A stretch of DNA of 64,000 bases from Gymnopilus junonius. Its lineage: Eukaryota > Basidiomycota > Agaricomycetes > Agaricales > Galerinaceae. Location: assembly GCA_015501075.1 (NCBI GenBank), contig JADNYJ010000118.1, positions 1 through 64,000 on the forward strand, in the 5' to 3' direction. The notes under the pieces are model-generated. The model was not told the origin of the DNA and did not search any database. It saw only the letters and a list, made by a program, of their open reading frames with translations. Below are positions 18,521 through 31,100 of this stretch, piece by piece. The first letter of the stretch is position 1, and each line of letters begins with the position of its first letter. The position numbers were made by a program, and so were the translations under genes.

Positions 18521-21500
18521 TCACAAATCCGACCCAACAGCATCAACAACATATAGCACCTGCTGTGGCCTCACAAACAATCCACGAGTCTCCGTCCCCC
18601 TCATATCGGAAACAGCAGGGCTCACACTGCGCATCCTTTTCATCCGCTCCGAGGAAATACTCAGCTGATCCCCCTCTCTCTTCAACAGGCCCTTGCCCAT
18701 CCCATACGCGCCATACGCCGACCCATACGCACCCCCAGCGCCCATGGTGAAACTATAACTCCCACCATCCAACCTCCTCCTCCTCGACGGCCTATCCATC
18801 CTGCCCCCTTCCTCGCCATACTCCCACTCAGACCCGCCCACACCTCCATTGATCTCGAAATACTGGATCCCGCACCAACTTCCATCGTTCGATTGCCTAT
18901 CGTCCTCCGTTTTCATCTTGCTATCGCCCATCGCGCTATCCCCCACGAATCAGCCACAGGTAATGGAACTTCAACTCCGACCCAGGACCCAGTCTCGCCA
19001 ACGACTTCGCCGATGTACCTTGCGTAGGCCTTGAACCGTTTGCGCTTGGATGAAATAATGCATGGGATACCAATTTCAAGTGTGGCGCCGCGGGGTGTAT
19101 CAGAGGCCAGGAGAGAGTCGATGGAGGAGAGGGGTTGGCTAGGCTGCTTGCTGAGGAGAGTTTGCTGCTGTTGCGGGAGTTGGTTGGATGAAGAAATCGC
19201 AGGCGAGAGAGGTGGCAGTGGTGGAAGAGGCGGGGAGGAGGGTGTTGGAGAGGGTGCTACTGCCAGTGATGCTGCCAGTGATGCTGCCAGTGATGCTGCT
19301 GCCGGTGGTGCCAATGATGAAGAAGACTTGGCCTCCTTGACACTTCCCAACCGAAGTGTATCGCCCGACCCACGTCTTCTCCCAGTGAGTGTTGCAATGC
19401 TCGAAACGGACGCCGCACTGTCTGTCTTCCTGTGCTCGTTTACACCTTTACTTCCGCTTCCAGAGCTCCCACCCGAGACAGGGCGGATAGGAGGCCTAAT
19501 CGTAAATGTACTGGAGGTATTGGCGAGCGGTTCCTCGGCCGAGACGTCGGGAACGATGGATTTCGGTCTTCCTTGCGATGTCGGAGGCACAAGGGTGGAT
19601 GAAGCGTCAGGGTGAACATCAGGTACGACGTTCTCCTTATCGTCCGCGTCGTTCGGCACAACCTGCTCATCCTTGGGCACGACCTTTTCATCAAGCTTCT
19701 CCTCCCCGTCCTTCATCACGACATCTCCATCTCCGACCTTATCCTTACTCGGCAACGCAGGAGGAACGCTCAAACTCGCGCTGGGTGGAACACCGGCATT
19801 GGCTCTGCTCTTCGTGGGGGCGGTGGGCTTGGCGACAACAGAAAGCGACTTCCTCGACGCCAACGATTCCGTCGACTTTTCCCTGTCCATCACACCCGGC
19901 TTCCTAACCGGGCCCGCTGAAACAGAGGCAGAACCAGCCGATTTCGAGGTCTGAAGTCGAGGCGACTTGGCTGCTGCGCTCGCTGGGCTGAGCTTACCAG
20001 GGTCGACCACAGGCCCAGTAGGCGCAGACGGTACCCTCCTGACCAGTGTAGCCTTGCCTTTCACCCAAGTAGCAGGCGACTTGACGCTCCTCACGCTGCC
20101 GGTGGTACTAGCCACGCTGCTGACGCTCGTGCTTGATATCTTCCGACTCCTCTCATTCACAGGCGAATTACCCGCAGGGCGCCCAGCCGTAGCACCACCC
20201 ACAGTCTTCACGCTGACCGTACTCGCCGCCGACGTGTCTTCCTCGACCTCTGATTGACAAGCGTGGACAAACCACTTGAGGCAATTTTGAATGATGTAAT
20301 CATTTCCGTCCTATCCGTCGCACTGGACAGCGTGGAGACGGGCCTATTAGCAGAGGACGAAACCGACAACGTGGATACGCGGGAGGATGGCTTGGAGGTG
20401 ATTGAGGGTCCAGTCCGATTGGTAGAAGTAGCAGTAGTCACCCTCGACCTCGTACTCCCACGTGAGCTGGGCCTAAGAGAGGGAGAAGTGACGCTGCTCA
20501 AAGTCGACTTTGTCCTGGAGGTCGACGTCGTTGGGGTCTGGGATTTGACAGATGGCGTGATGCTCCTCGAAGCTGACTGGGAGGTGGGAGTCGAAGTAGA
20601 GCGCGATCCAGCCCCACTGCGCGTACTGGCGCAGGAGGACACACTCACCAGATTCGCGCGGGTGATGAGGGTCTTCTGGAGCGGGCTCGGGGTGTGGTAC
20701 ACCGAACTGGCATCGCTAGCCTTGCTCTACCGTGCTTCTGCCTGGTCACACTCCTGTCATCGCCCAGTCCGACTTATCCTCCTCATTACCATAATCCCCG
20801 CCCGCCAATGAATCCTTATCCCCATCACCATCTTCAATTGTAACATCCCGACTCTCCCCATCCCCATATTCATCCTCCTCCTCCTGATGCAGCTCTATAA
20901 TTGATGGCTGTCTGAATGACGACGAGGAAGGCAACAGCTTGGAATCTGGCCTGTCCTTCATCGACCCAGAACCACCAGAGACGGAACGAGCACGTCCAGC
21001 GCGGACGTCAACCGCGAGCTGCTTAGCAGGGGACATCCCTCCGTTTCCATTGCCATTCCCATGCGAATGCCCAGTTCCATGGACATGATGCCCCGGACGT
21101 CGGGCTGTCGATACCGTTCTCTCACTCTCGCGACTCATCAGAGAGCTAGCAAGACTATGCACGCTCCTCGCCGCACCCCCTCCTGTGGTCCTAGCAGACC
21201 AAGCAGACGTTGTCCCGCCAATATTCCTACTCAGCACGCTCACGCGCATGCTGCTCCCCGCATCGCTCTCCACATCAATTTTAGAAGTATGAGGGTGGTT
21301 GGAAATCGGCCTCAGTAGTGGATTGTGGGAAGATGCAGAAGCAGAGTTGGGTTGACGGAAGGTGAAGATGATGAGGGTGACCCAGAGCCGCGATTAGGAG
21401 GGTGTACAGACGGGCTGAGCAGGTCTTCGATAGGAACTTCGATATCTATGTAAGAATCAGGGTTAGAACACGAAATTTTTAATGGATTACTGAAAAAAAA

Positions 21501-22375
21501 AATACTTACGATGACTTATCTCCTTCAATGCCCATCCTTCGAGAGGGATCAAACTCTTTTTCTTGACGAATTACTAGCCAACGTTTACCGATCCACTTGA
21601 GGAGCTCAAGCCGCGTCTGCTCGACCTGCACGCGCACATGCGAAGTCCCAGCCAGCAGCATCGCAGTCGGCTCAGTAGGATGCGGACGGAGCCGAATAGA
21701 AGAAACAAGTGTCTGAAAATAATAATCAGTCAGAATACGAAAACAGTTTCAAGTAAAAAAAAACCTGATAAACAATCGGCGCATACGCTTCCTTGACGCC
21801 CCTCAACACAGCAGCCATCACCCACTCGACCCTCTCCCCATCCTCAAACCTGACCCATCACTCTTCATAATCTCCATCCACTCCTCCTCGCCCTCCTCCT
21901 CTGCCGACCCAAAACACTTCTCACACTCTCTCACCAACACCGAGCATAAGCACAAGCGTCAGACGAATGTCACGTCCTTGCGTAGCTTATCGACACGAAG
22001 CGTATCCGGATCGTGTTCCTCCTCCCCGTCTATAATCACCTCATGCGCATGTGCAGCGCAGCCCCATGTTTCATCGAACAGAAACTCAAAGGCCTCGCCG
22101 AATCCTTTGCCCGTATACAGAAACTCAAGTTTGTTTGAGAATAACGCCGGGTTTATGCAGGTTGCCAGGAGGAGGATGACTGAAATGGTAGGACCGGACA
22201 TGGAGGTTGAAAGCATGGAATATAACGAGCTGGAGGGCGATGGGGTGCGGAAGGTGCGCGATGGGGTCCGCGCGATGGTTATGAGGGAAGATTTCGGGCA
22301 CAGGCCTAAAGAGAGGACAAATTCGAGGGTATGGAATGAAGGACAGCGGCAAAGGTGAGTTGGGACGTATGGCAA
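18521..22375 (-). pseudogene. Decayed CAP-Gly domain gene (microtubule-binding type)
   Basis: Read right to left. An N-terminal block (NPALFSNKLEFLYTG then GKGFGEAFEFLFDE and VDKLRKDVTF, 22150-21960). A middle domain (EKCFGSAEEEGEEEW, VEWVMAAVLRGVKEAYAPIV, TLVSSIRLRPHPTEPTAM, 21900-21520). An intron at 21446-21509. Then IEVPIEDLLSPSVHP, a long Ser/Thr/Pro-rich low-complexity region (21270-19170), and a C-terminal CAP-Gly domain (YIGEVVGETGSWVGVEVPLP ... NDGSWCGIQYFEI ... GLFVRPQQVLYVVD). CAP-Gly domains bind EEY-type tails of tubulin and plus-end proteins. Frame breaks lie near 18940 (G-run), 20260 (or an intron), 20720, 21350, 21545, 21855 and 21980, several at short homopolymers. The N-terminus is uncertain. 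I suspect a missing BTB segment between KDVTF and ECEKCF, from memory of related fungal proteins only. Either a subtelomeric pseudogene or poor consensus. Confidence 0.6.
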
Positions 22376-23130
22376 AATGCCAATTCTAGCAGGTCGGCGG
22401 GGCTCCAGTGTACACCATCTCTATAGATCAACGAGACGTGCATCAGCAACAGTATCAAAAAGTCTTATCAAAAGTATTTTCGTACCTGTATGTCCCTACA
22501 CATGCGCAAGTATCTGCACGTCCTCCTCACTCATGATCTTTCAATTCAGGAGGAGCGGCTGTGTTGCTGACTTTGAGGCTGGAGGTGTGCACATCGCATT
22601 CGATGTCGCCGGAGGCAGAGGCATGCAGAGCGAGTCTCCTCGAAATGCACAACAATATAAAAGTGGCGAGATATAAGACCAGGAGAATGACGAAAGTCTA
22701 TGTCACCAATGAATGGATAAGATGGTGTTGATAGCACGAAGAAAGCTTGACGGTGGAAGATCAGTGGCTCCGTGTCTTACATAAGGCTGTGTAGCTTTCC
22801 GACTTCGGAAACTTTTTGGAAACTTTCTCCTCGCATACGTTTTGCAAACGTTTCGTTGACACTTCTACCTGTCGTTCCTCTTCTTCCTACTTTTCACAGG
22901 CCTTGTATTGCGAATCCAGGCCACTAGCTTCAGGCTCAAAAACTCGTCTGCTCCCTAAAACCCTTTTAGCCAGCTCACGATTTAAAAGATGTTGCCTCAC
23001 TTTGGTCGCCACATCCATCTAGTCACTGAAGTTTGTTAGGCGCTTATTGATCTTCACGGTGGTGAGCAATTCATTGGTAAGTATCTCACTACCATGGCTT
23101 GTCTTTTCTACTGACGTCTACGCCGTGACA
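22376..23130. other. Intergenic, nothing supported
   Basis: Upstream flank of the CAP-Gly gene. No convincing coding frame, RNA or repeat. Confidence 0.4.
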
Positions 23131-23700
23131 GATGTCATATTCTTGCCTTAGTGGTCGACGGAGTCGCGCGTTCAATGCCAATTACGAAAGGAAGAAGGTG
23201 AGTGTTATTTGTAGCTTTTCACAATGCTTTCAGAGCTATCCTTGCTTTGGACGTGTCATATACCTATCGCCTGCTGGTTGCACGATTTTTCGACTCTCAA
23301 CCCCCATAATCGAACGTTCTTCGTCCAAGTTGACTGCGCTGCCTATGGACTTCTCGAATAACGAAGGTGCGAATTTTGTCTTTGGTGTTCTTTATCTACA
23401 GGTCTCATCATCACCCCGATTCCGACGGTCTGTGACGCAGCTCCCGGATCCGTAGGAGAGGATGGTCATAGTTTGACGAGTTGGATGTATAGACGAGTGC
23501 TGGAAGAGCGAGAACTCACCTGTAAAATTCAGAGCGGCCCTTTCACTGTGAGTTAACATCTATCTTGTGCCATCGTACAAAAAGTGATTAGGACGTGAAT
23601 TTGACAACAGCTCCAGATTTCGTCCAGAAAAACGATGCAGGCGTTTACAACATGGGAAGGTATATACATGGATGCAGGACCTCGGACCCCGTCTGAGTAT
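23040..23700 (+). pseudogene. Possible exon remnants of an unrecognised gene
   Basis: Several intron-like signals (GTAAGTATCTCAC...GTGACAG at about 23080-23130, GTGAGTG after 23196, CTACAG at 23401) separate short open stretches such as LALVVDGVARSMPITKGR (another frame at 23150-23200) and APDFVQKNDAGVYNMGRY (23612-23665). They do not join into one frame. I recognise no family; it may be a gene fragment. Confidence 0.22.
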
Positions 23701-23753
23701 ATTGAGACGGTTTCAAAAGGATTTAATACAACAGTAGTCCGTAAGCTTTTGGC

Positions 23754-24344
23754 TCAGCGTGAGCAACATGGAAATTTCTTGCGCACTGAATTTACAATGT
23801 AGACGGCAGACAATATAAAATCTAGAGGAACATATTCAGAACACCAATATGAAGCTGCGCATAAAATAACAACCAACTCACGTGGAACATTGAGGATATA
23901 TTTACAAAATTTACTGTCGGTCTCGGGCGTCTCGAGCTTGAACTTAACCCAAGGATCGCCGTCGAACTGCCTCTCCCACCAGCATGAGCTAGCCAGCTGG
24001 GTATGCCTCAAGCTCTTGCAGTACCGATCCCATCCCGCCAAATAATCCACTAGATCCTCATGCTCGAGGACCGACTTTGTATCGTCATCAGCACGCAAGA
24101 AAAGTTCTTCCAATCTCTCATCGTCCAAATCGCCTGCATTACCGAACAGCAAGTTAAGATGCTGAAGAGGATTAAAAAACGGATGAGGTTGAGGTGGGAA
24201 CGGAGGCAAATTCTGCAGTGGGTGGAACACATTCTGGAAATGAGGAGGTCCCGGGGGCTGAAATTGGGGCGCGTTCTGGAATGGGTGATGCGGGTACTGG
24301 TGGTGATACAACGGATGCTGAAGACTAGGGAATTGTGGTAGCAT
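23754..24344 (-). CDS. Proline-rich hypothetical protein (196 aa or spliced variant)
   Basis: The start ATG at 24344 follows an in-frame upstream TAA. Residues 1-65 are rich in Pro, His, Gln and Phe (MLPQFPSLQHPLYHHQYPHH, then QPPGPPHFQNVF). Residues 70-145 are a more ordered acidic part (GDLDDERLEELFLRADDDTK, DLVDYLAGWDRYCKSL, SSCWWERQFDGDPWVKFKLE). A GTGAGT donor occurs in the last third (about 23884), so the true C-terminus may come from a later exon rather than the unspliced frame ending at 23754. No known domain; similar Pro-rich proteins of unknown function are common in mushrooms. Confidence 0.5.
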   Translation of the reverse strand: MLPQFPSLQHPLYHHQYPHHPFQNAPQFQPPGPPHFQNVFHPLQNLPPFPPQPHPFFNPLQHLNLLFGNAGDLDDERLEELFLRADDDTKSVLEHEDLVDYLAGWDRYCKSLRHTQLASSCWWERQFDGDPWVKFKLETPETDSKFCKYILNVPRELVVILCAASYWCSEYVPLDFILSAVYIVNSVRKKFPCCSR

Positions 24345-25490
24345 CTGGATTTGTTATCCGCCCCAGGCGAGAACGGCTGTTGGAGGATCCACTGCAGGAG
24401 TCATAAAGTGTTGCGCATGTCATTCAGGATTTTGAAAGTACGTAGATGTACGCGTTTGTGCAGAATTTCGACACTAAGGGTGATGAGCAAGTCCTACACG
24501 GGAATTAGAACAGAGAACACTAACGAATGGAAGGAAATGCTTACAGCTGGTAAGTTTCCGGCATCGTATCGTACCACCAAAGTCTGAATCTAGGGGAAAA
24601 GTTCTCGAATTGTGAAGAGCAATTCTATATCCCCATTCCAAAGCCGCACATCCAATGCCTGTAAGGATTTCGGCAGTTGCTCCAATCCACATACGAGTGG
24701 GTGGCTAAGTCGCCCTAGCTAACTCGAAAACTCGCCGCCTCCAATGATGAATTTCCGGTAGCGAAAGCTGCTTCTATCAGGTTTGAATTTTAAAACTTCG
24801 GCCCCTTTTTGCGATGCAAGGATCGAAATTCCGCGCTGAAGGAGTGAGAATCTGTGAAATGAAATCACACTCAATATAGAGGCCAAGATTTTGATAACTT
24901 GAATGTAAATTATTTTCAACGATTCCGGAGATGCCAACAGGAATCGTCGGCGGAGAAGGGTAACACGTGAATCTACAACCTCCCCATAAGCTAACGTTAG
25001 AATGAGAACATAATTCCAACTTACCAATCAGTTTGCGCTATTAGAGGCGACCAGCTGTCCAGGTCGAGCCGTCTTCGTCATTGATGGTCAGTGTAGAATG
25101 AGCATCGCCTCGGACGCATGAAGGTGGCAATATTGGCCTGCGAGACGAGAAATGAGGTATCAATATATGTTATTGGACGCAAAAAGTTAAACAGTAATTA
25201 ATTTCGAAATCAAAAATTAAAAAGACGACGACCATGAAAAAAGAACCAAGAACAAAGAAATATTAACCAAGCCCTTATACCAAGTCGACGCAGGAAAGGT
25301 AGCGAATGACGTTGGAGAACAACCAACAATTCACCTCACAAACTTTTCTGACTCAAAAGAGGAACACGAATGCAAAGCCGAAAGGCCTATAGCTCGAACC
25401 AGGAACTCGCATGACCATCCTCCCTTTTGTCCTACAAATTCTTCGTCCATCACATCTTCCACAACCTCGCCCGTTCCCACACCCCTGCGC
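24345..25490. other. Intergenic, nothing supported
   Basis: Short frames on both strands (for example 24719-25027 minus) lack domain signal or coherent splicing. No RNA or repeat seen. Confidence 0.4.
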
Positions 25491-26820
25491 CTTAATCCTT
25501 TGTGGCTGCAGCCTTAGCCTCGAGGCCTAGCGTCCAGAAGTTATTATCAGGGCTCACGGGCTCTTCATAGAGGAAAAATATGAAAGAGAACTCCGACCAC
25601 AACGAAATCGATGATGTGGCAATAATTGGATTTGCTGGCGACGCTGAAGCAGCAGTGCTGGAGGTGCCGAAAGCATTGTAGACTGGGACAGAAATCGCCC
25701 TCGGAATTGGTATTCTGGGGAAAGTTCGCATGAGGGAAGGTACGTGGAGATAGCTGCACTGAAGCATGAACGAGCAGAGGTAGTAAAAAGTGCGTTTCCA
25801 TGATCGTAACTGTGAGCTGGCAAGTAGACGCCGTGAAGGAAGCATGCGAGGAGCTTGGGTACTGGAGATAAATGGCAAGCCTGTGCGTACGCAATATATG
25901 AGCACCTCTAGTGCAGAAGAGAAAGGAAAAGTATTACCTGGATCGACAATAGAGACAACGTCTTCGACCTTGGTCGGAATTGGGATGAAACCAACCAGAC
26001 TTGCCCTCTTGGAAGCTCCTAGAAAAGTCGCCGTGAGTCGATATCATTTCTTGATTCAATATGACGATACTGCAAGATCCTTGGCGTTTGTGACCTTCAA
26101 AGCGGCACTGGAACTAATGTCGTGTATATAGGGGACATCAACGCTGGGGTAAGCTTCCACAGTGAAGTTCATATCAATCTTGCGAGTATCTGACCGGGGA
26201 AAGTAGAGCAATTAGTGAGAGACATGACAAACAATTCAAAAAGGACGAGGAAAGGGGATAGGAAGGTCGTTGTACTATAAGGGACGGGCTTCATAACAGA
26301 AGAGACAGTAAAGGTAAGAAAGTAGTGAAAATGAGACCCACCTTGCTGTGTTCGACAACTGTGTTCACCTGTCGTCGTATTTCTTCAGCCTCTTCAATCT
26401 GTCATTGCACCTCAACAAAGTCGGACGAGCAGGCTAAAAAGCCAGGTCAGATGCCCAACTATACCGCCCGACAAGAGCTCCGCCCCTTTCGCTACTCGAA
26501 TCGACAGCAGGCCGTCTCATCCTTCTAACAACATCATCCACCGACTCCGTTTTAAAACACTCCGTCTCCTTCTCATGATGGACCATATCCTGGGAGGGCG
26601 GGTGGTCCAGGCTGCTTGAACGAAGTCGCTCTTGGCAGTAAATGAGGACCGGACCTCGATTGCACCAGGTTTACGTGGCAAATCCGGAGCACCCAAAATA
26701 CGTCGGCTGTCGAGGTAGGAGACGTGGACCTTGGGGCGGATCGTACGTTTGAAATGAGGGCTGGTACGGAGTTCGAGGCGGGTATGGAGGATCACAGGTG
26801 GAGGCAGGCGGAAGTGTGCT
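25491..26820 (-). other. Possible multi-exon gene on minus strand, product unknown
   Basis: Stretches that read like protein lie between plausible splice sites: an N-terminal Pro-rich or basic part (26795-26517), IEEAEEIRRQVNTVVEHSK (about 26420-26366) ending at a GTGGGT donor, MNFTVEAYPSVDVPYI (about 26175-26130), LVGFIPIPTKVEDVVSIVDP (about 25995-25940), and a hydrophobic C-terminal part (ISLWSEFSFIFFLYEEPV...) to TAA near 25495. I could not connect them into one frame and recognise no family. A small membrane protein is possible. Confidence 0.25.
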
Positions 26821-28424
26821 GAAGAAAAATTGCTGCCGTCAGAAGGCTAGGTACTAGTCGATGATGCAGTCCTTTTCACAGAACAATGGTGGGCCTAAGG
26901 GATGCAGATCGGGCTCTGTATAGTAAAAAAGGTTAGTTGATCCAGTTCTGGTGGATGACTACGCTACAATGCACTCACCAGACGTCATAAAGGCCCAGTG
27001 TTGGCGGCAGATGAAACACTGCTCACGATTTAGGCAGAGATAACATTCCGCTAAGTAAACCGTTCATATTTTAACAACAATCAGTTAATAAAAAGCATAG
27101 CACACGTACCCTTTACTGTGCTAACATTGGTGTCGGATCTTCAAGTAACAAAATGGCGAATGCTGCAGCCATGCTTTTCGGAATCAGAGTGTGGTAACGA
27201 AGAACCGGAACTTCCGAAAGTAGTCGAGTGTCACGGGGTTGGATAAGATAAGATTACAGGGCGGGTACCAGCTACAACAAGGCTAGCGCGTAGGTCGAAC
27301 TGTCTTTCTCTTGCGAGTTCCAGAACCGCATTTCCTTCACTCCTGAATTCACACTTTCTCGCTACTTATCATAGATATGTTCTATGTATTCTCACTGACT
27401 TGAACACAATGAGAACTCAGAATCAGAGGTAAAACGCAACGATAGTACTTACGTTCTCTCCTTCGCTTCCTCTCTATTTTTTTTCAGAAACTACAGAATG
27501 GATTACTCGACATACATGAACTTGGAACAACAATATAAACCGCATTACAATCGACATGTTAAGTATATACTTTTAAGATGATAATCTCGGTGAACTGACA
27601 CAGACCACGCATCATGGCCTTATCAAAGTTTCGATCGGACGCGCTAAGGGGACAAACCGCTGGGGTTACGGTCTGGTATTGGCAGCCCAATATTTGGATC
27701 GGCTGAGGCTGTCCCAATAACGGCGATTACTTAAAAATTGCCGAGTCGACCATCAACTAATTGGAGCGTAATTGACCTGAAAGAAGTGTTAGGTGTTCCC
27801 GTCCAGTACTGTACTTCATGCAATTACTGAACACATAGTTTTCCCTTCTCTGTAACTGGTTAAAATTCCTGAATATCTCTCCGTTCTGCAGCAGTTTTTC
27901 TATTTCCCACATACGACATCAACACGATGCAGTCCAAGAAACCACGTTTTGGTCAGCTGCTTTCAGTCAAGGCGGAGATGACATATAAAGATTTCGACCC
28001 GCAGTGCAATAAAATTTCAACCCTTGGCTATTCCTTTTCCATTCACAGGGCTAAATACGAGACCCTGGATGCAAGTAATTCTCGGATTTCTAACTTCGCC
28101 GTTACGCCAATGAAGGACGTGTTGAGGTCCACTTACCACATCGCCTAGCCGCAGTCTAAAAAATCAGGTTGAAATAAAGAGACCGTTGAACTTTATTTGA
28201 AGAAGTCTATCCAGTCGTTGTCTCTGACAAATTAGATACGTCGGCCACGATTTCGGTATAAATCAGTGCTGCAGACATAAGTAATGGGCAGATTTTCCTT
28301 CTGCTAAAAATCTCCTTCGAGTCCCACCACTGGCAATCGGTAGCTCCAAACTCTGTTTGTAATGCTTTGATTTTTTCCGTCAGAAAGAGCTGACCTACGT
28401 ATTGCGTTTTACATATAGCGAGAA
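26821..28424. other. Intergenic, nothing convincing
   Basis: Short frames only (for example 27927-28148 plus). No domain, RNA gene or repeat that I can support. Confidence 0.4.
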
Positions 28425-29894
28425 ATGTCAACAAGATTCATTGATCGGCGGATACATCCCCTCCTTCAACACGGCCTCGTCCTTTCAGTGTTGGAACTCC
28501 TTATCTACGGGCCAATCATCCTGCCATTGTCCACTGACGATCCTCACCTAGTATTGATCCACGTCTGCTCATCATGGCGCAAGATCGCTCTCTCGACTCC
28601 TTCTTTTTGGGATAACTTCGTCTTCTTGGCTCTACCATTCAACAACACCGATCATCAGCTTGAAGCTTATGCACCTTCATTCAATGGAGTGGGATTAATC
28701 GACTCTGCTTTCGTTTCCTTACATCCCTTGACCAGCATTATATCGAACATGGGACCAATCTTCGGTGGAGATTTAATTTACGGCAGCGGCAGAATTTCTC
28801 TCCTTGACCAGATTATACTTCCCAATCTTGGGCGCTTGAAAAGCCTGGATTGCCTCCTTTCCATCGAGGACAACTCAGATTGTTGGTCCACATATCGGAG
28901 TCTGCGTCGCAAGTTTTAGACGCATTCATATGTGCTTCGCCAACACCATTGGCCCTCCTCCTTCTGCTTTTGCTGTCCGCGTCCACTATACATTTCAGCC
29001 ATTAACACACATACACCTTCTCGTGGTACAATTTGTCAAATCAAGAATTGTGTTCGCTATATGACCTTTAGATTGCCCTGGGCGCTCATGATGAAGATAG
29101 ATTTGGGAAGTAGCATCATTTCTCCGAATATCTTTACCACTATCATGCGTTTGGCCAGGAACTCTCTCGTTGATGTCCACCTCAATGTCCTCATCGACGC
29201 TGAACAGCCAACCCTACCTGAGGATCACAACGCGGCGCCAATTCGGATGCATGCTTTATCGAAATTGCGGCTCCGCCTCGAGGATATCAACGAAAGTGAC
29301 TATCACCGTTTCCTCCTTCTTTTCCACCTTCCCGTTCTCGAAGGCCTATGGCTCGAATTGGGCAGTAGGAGCTCGTTGGTTCAATGGGATACCGCTTTAC
29401 TGGCGGAATGGTTATCAAGGACGTCGAATTTGCAGACGCTGATGCTCACAGATTGTCCGGTTGCAACTAATGAGGCGGCGCCCATTCACCACAGGTCAAA
29501 TCGACCGGTGACATCCCTTGAAAATCTGCAAGATCTGCTGAGGACGACGCCTAATCTTCGGACGCTCTGGCTTCCAACGAGTATTCACGTTCACATGCCC
29601 ATCATTACAGATATCGCCAGCGGTAATTTACTTCCCCACCTTGATTTCTTCCGATTTGCGACAGATGTGGATCCGAATGTTATATTCGACAAAATCAAGC
29701 GCAGAAATGACCTCCGTTCAATCACTGAGTGCTCTACAATCACTTCTCTTAACCTTACCGTACCATGGGCACCTCTAGACGTGCAAAACGGCCTTCAGAT
29801 AAAGGCGAACGGACTTAAGTTGTCGAAGGGATGTGAGCTACGGTTTGTACCGCACTGCACGGTTTGCGGCACCCATTGTTCCTTTGGAAATTGA
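28425..29894 (+). CDS. F-box/LRR-like protein, interrupted frame
   Basis: About 490 codons in one frame with a TAG at 28917-28919. The N-terminus has the mushroom F-box family signature LVLIHVCSSWRKIALSTPSF WDNF. The C-terminal two thirds have leucine-rich spacing (LPVLEGLWLELG, TSNLQTLMLTDC, LENLQDLLRTTPNLRTLWLP, NLLPHLDFFRF). Between 28870 and 29060 a shifted frame reads FRRIHMCFANTIGPPPSAFA and VHYTFQPLTHIHLL, which fits the family better than the main frame. Two compensating one-base shifts are therefore likely. F-box proteins pick substrates for SCF ubiquitin ligases; the target is unknown. Pseudogene or consensus error cannot be separated. Confidence 0.6.
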
Positions 29895-31100
29895 GTACAT
29901 TGGAGATCTTATTTCATTTGGCATTTTAGTGAACGTCTGTTACTCATTACATATGGGGTTCATATACTCAAGTCGCTTGCTGTCGTGTTGAGCAATTGAG
30001 ATTGAGTACGTTCAATAAAAGAGTTGACACGTTTGACCCACTACGACAGTGCTATCATTTACGGTTATGCCAATCTAAGAGAAGAAAAGAAATACATTCG
30101 CAATTGGGTACAGTGGACTGTCCAACACGAAAAAAAAGACTCGATGTTCAAAGAAAGAAAATCAACTTATAACCGTTTGACATGCAGGTCAGGAAGATCC
30201 TGCGATGACGACGTAACAAGTGTTGAGAAAATCTGGAAGAACACATTCAGTGAAGCCGTTCCGATGGAATAAGCTGAATCCTTACCAACATTCTTATATG
30301 CAGTGGCCGGAAGGACCAGATGCCAAAGCTCCCACCAATTAAAAAACAAGTTAGTGACGCTGAGGTACTAACATTACAGAATATAAATGACGATCTTACC
30401 ATTGGAACGAGAACCACGCCCTAGACCACGTACTTGCTTTTGAAATGACGAATATTGCAGGCGGTGGTACCTGGTGAAGCAACCAGCGTATAAGCATATC
30501 ACCGACATAATTTGTGGACAGTTTGGTCAGCTTGGCATAAGACCTTGAGGAATATAAATGTATGAAAAAAAGCACAGCTAGTACCCTGACAAGAAGACGA
30601 ATACAGTCTTGACTTCGTCGGAAACTTGACTTTGCTTTGAAATACGGAATCGGCTTGTAGTCGAGAACTATTTCCTTGTGGTGACTGTAACATGTCCTCA
30701 TCTCGAACTCAACGTTGATTACGAATGTTTTCTCATCTCATTGAATTTAAAGCTATGTCGCTCTTCTTTCTTTATCGGCTTCAGATACTCTGATGTGCGT
30801 TTGAATTTTTCACTGTTGTAAGAATGTTGATCGCCAAAAGCAATTATGCCTGACAGAGGTATGGATACGGCATAGACATGGTCGTTCGACTCTGATCAAT
30901 CTGAGAACACCCTTGGCCATATGTAATACCTAAATCAATGTCCTGACAGTGAAACGGGGTCGACATGGCCGATGGCGAAATGAACATTGGACCCTATGCA
31001 CGCTTCAATGGCGACTAGCGAAGGCGCAAACGCTTCACAAAAGTAGCCAAGCGTATTTGACGTACAGCCAGTCCGAATGAGTATTTCAAGAAACTTGGCC
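29895..31100. other. Intergenic or eroded, no supported gene
   Basis: Small frames (30024-30272 plus, 30396-30701 minus) without recognisable domains. The right edge grades into the left copy of the duplicated segment. Confidence 0.35.

Noticed and set aside
20208..20811. Plus-strand frames opposite the CAP-Gly low-complexity region (19031-19615, 20254-20811)
   Set aside because: Repetitive-composition shadows of the Ser/Thr/Pro-rich minus-strand reading, without start context or domains.
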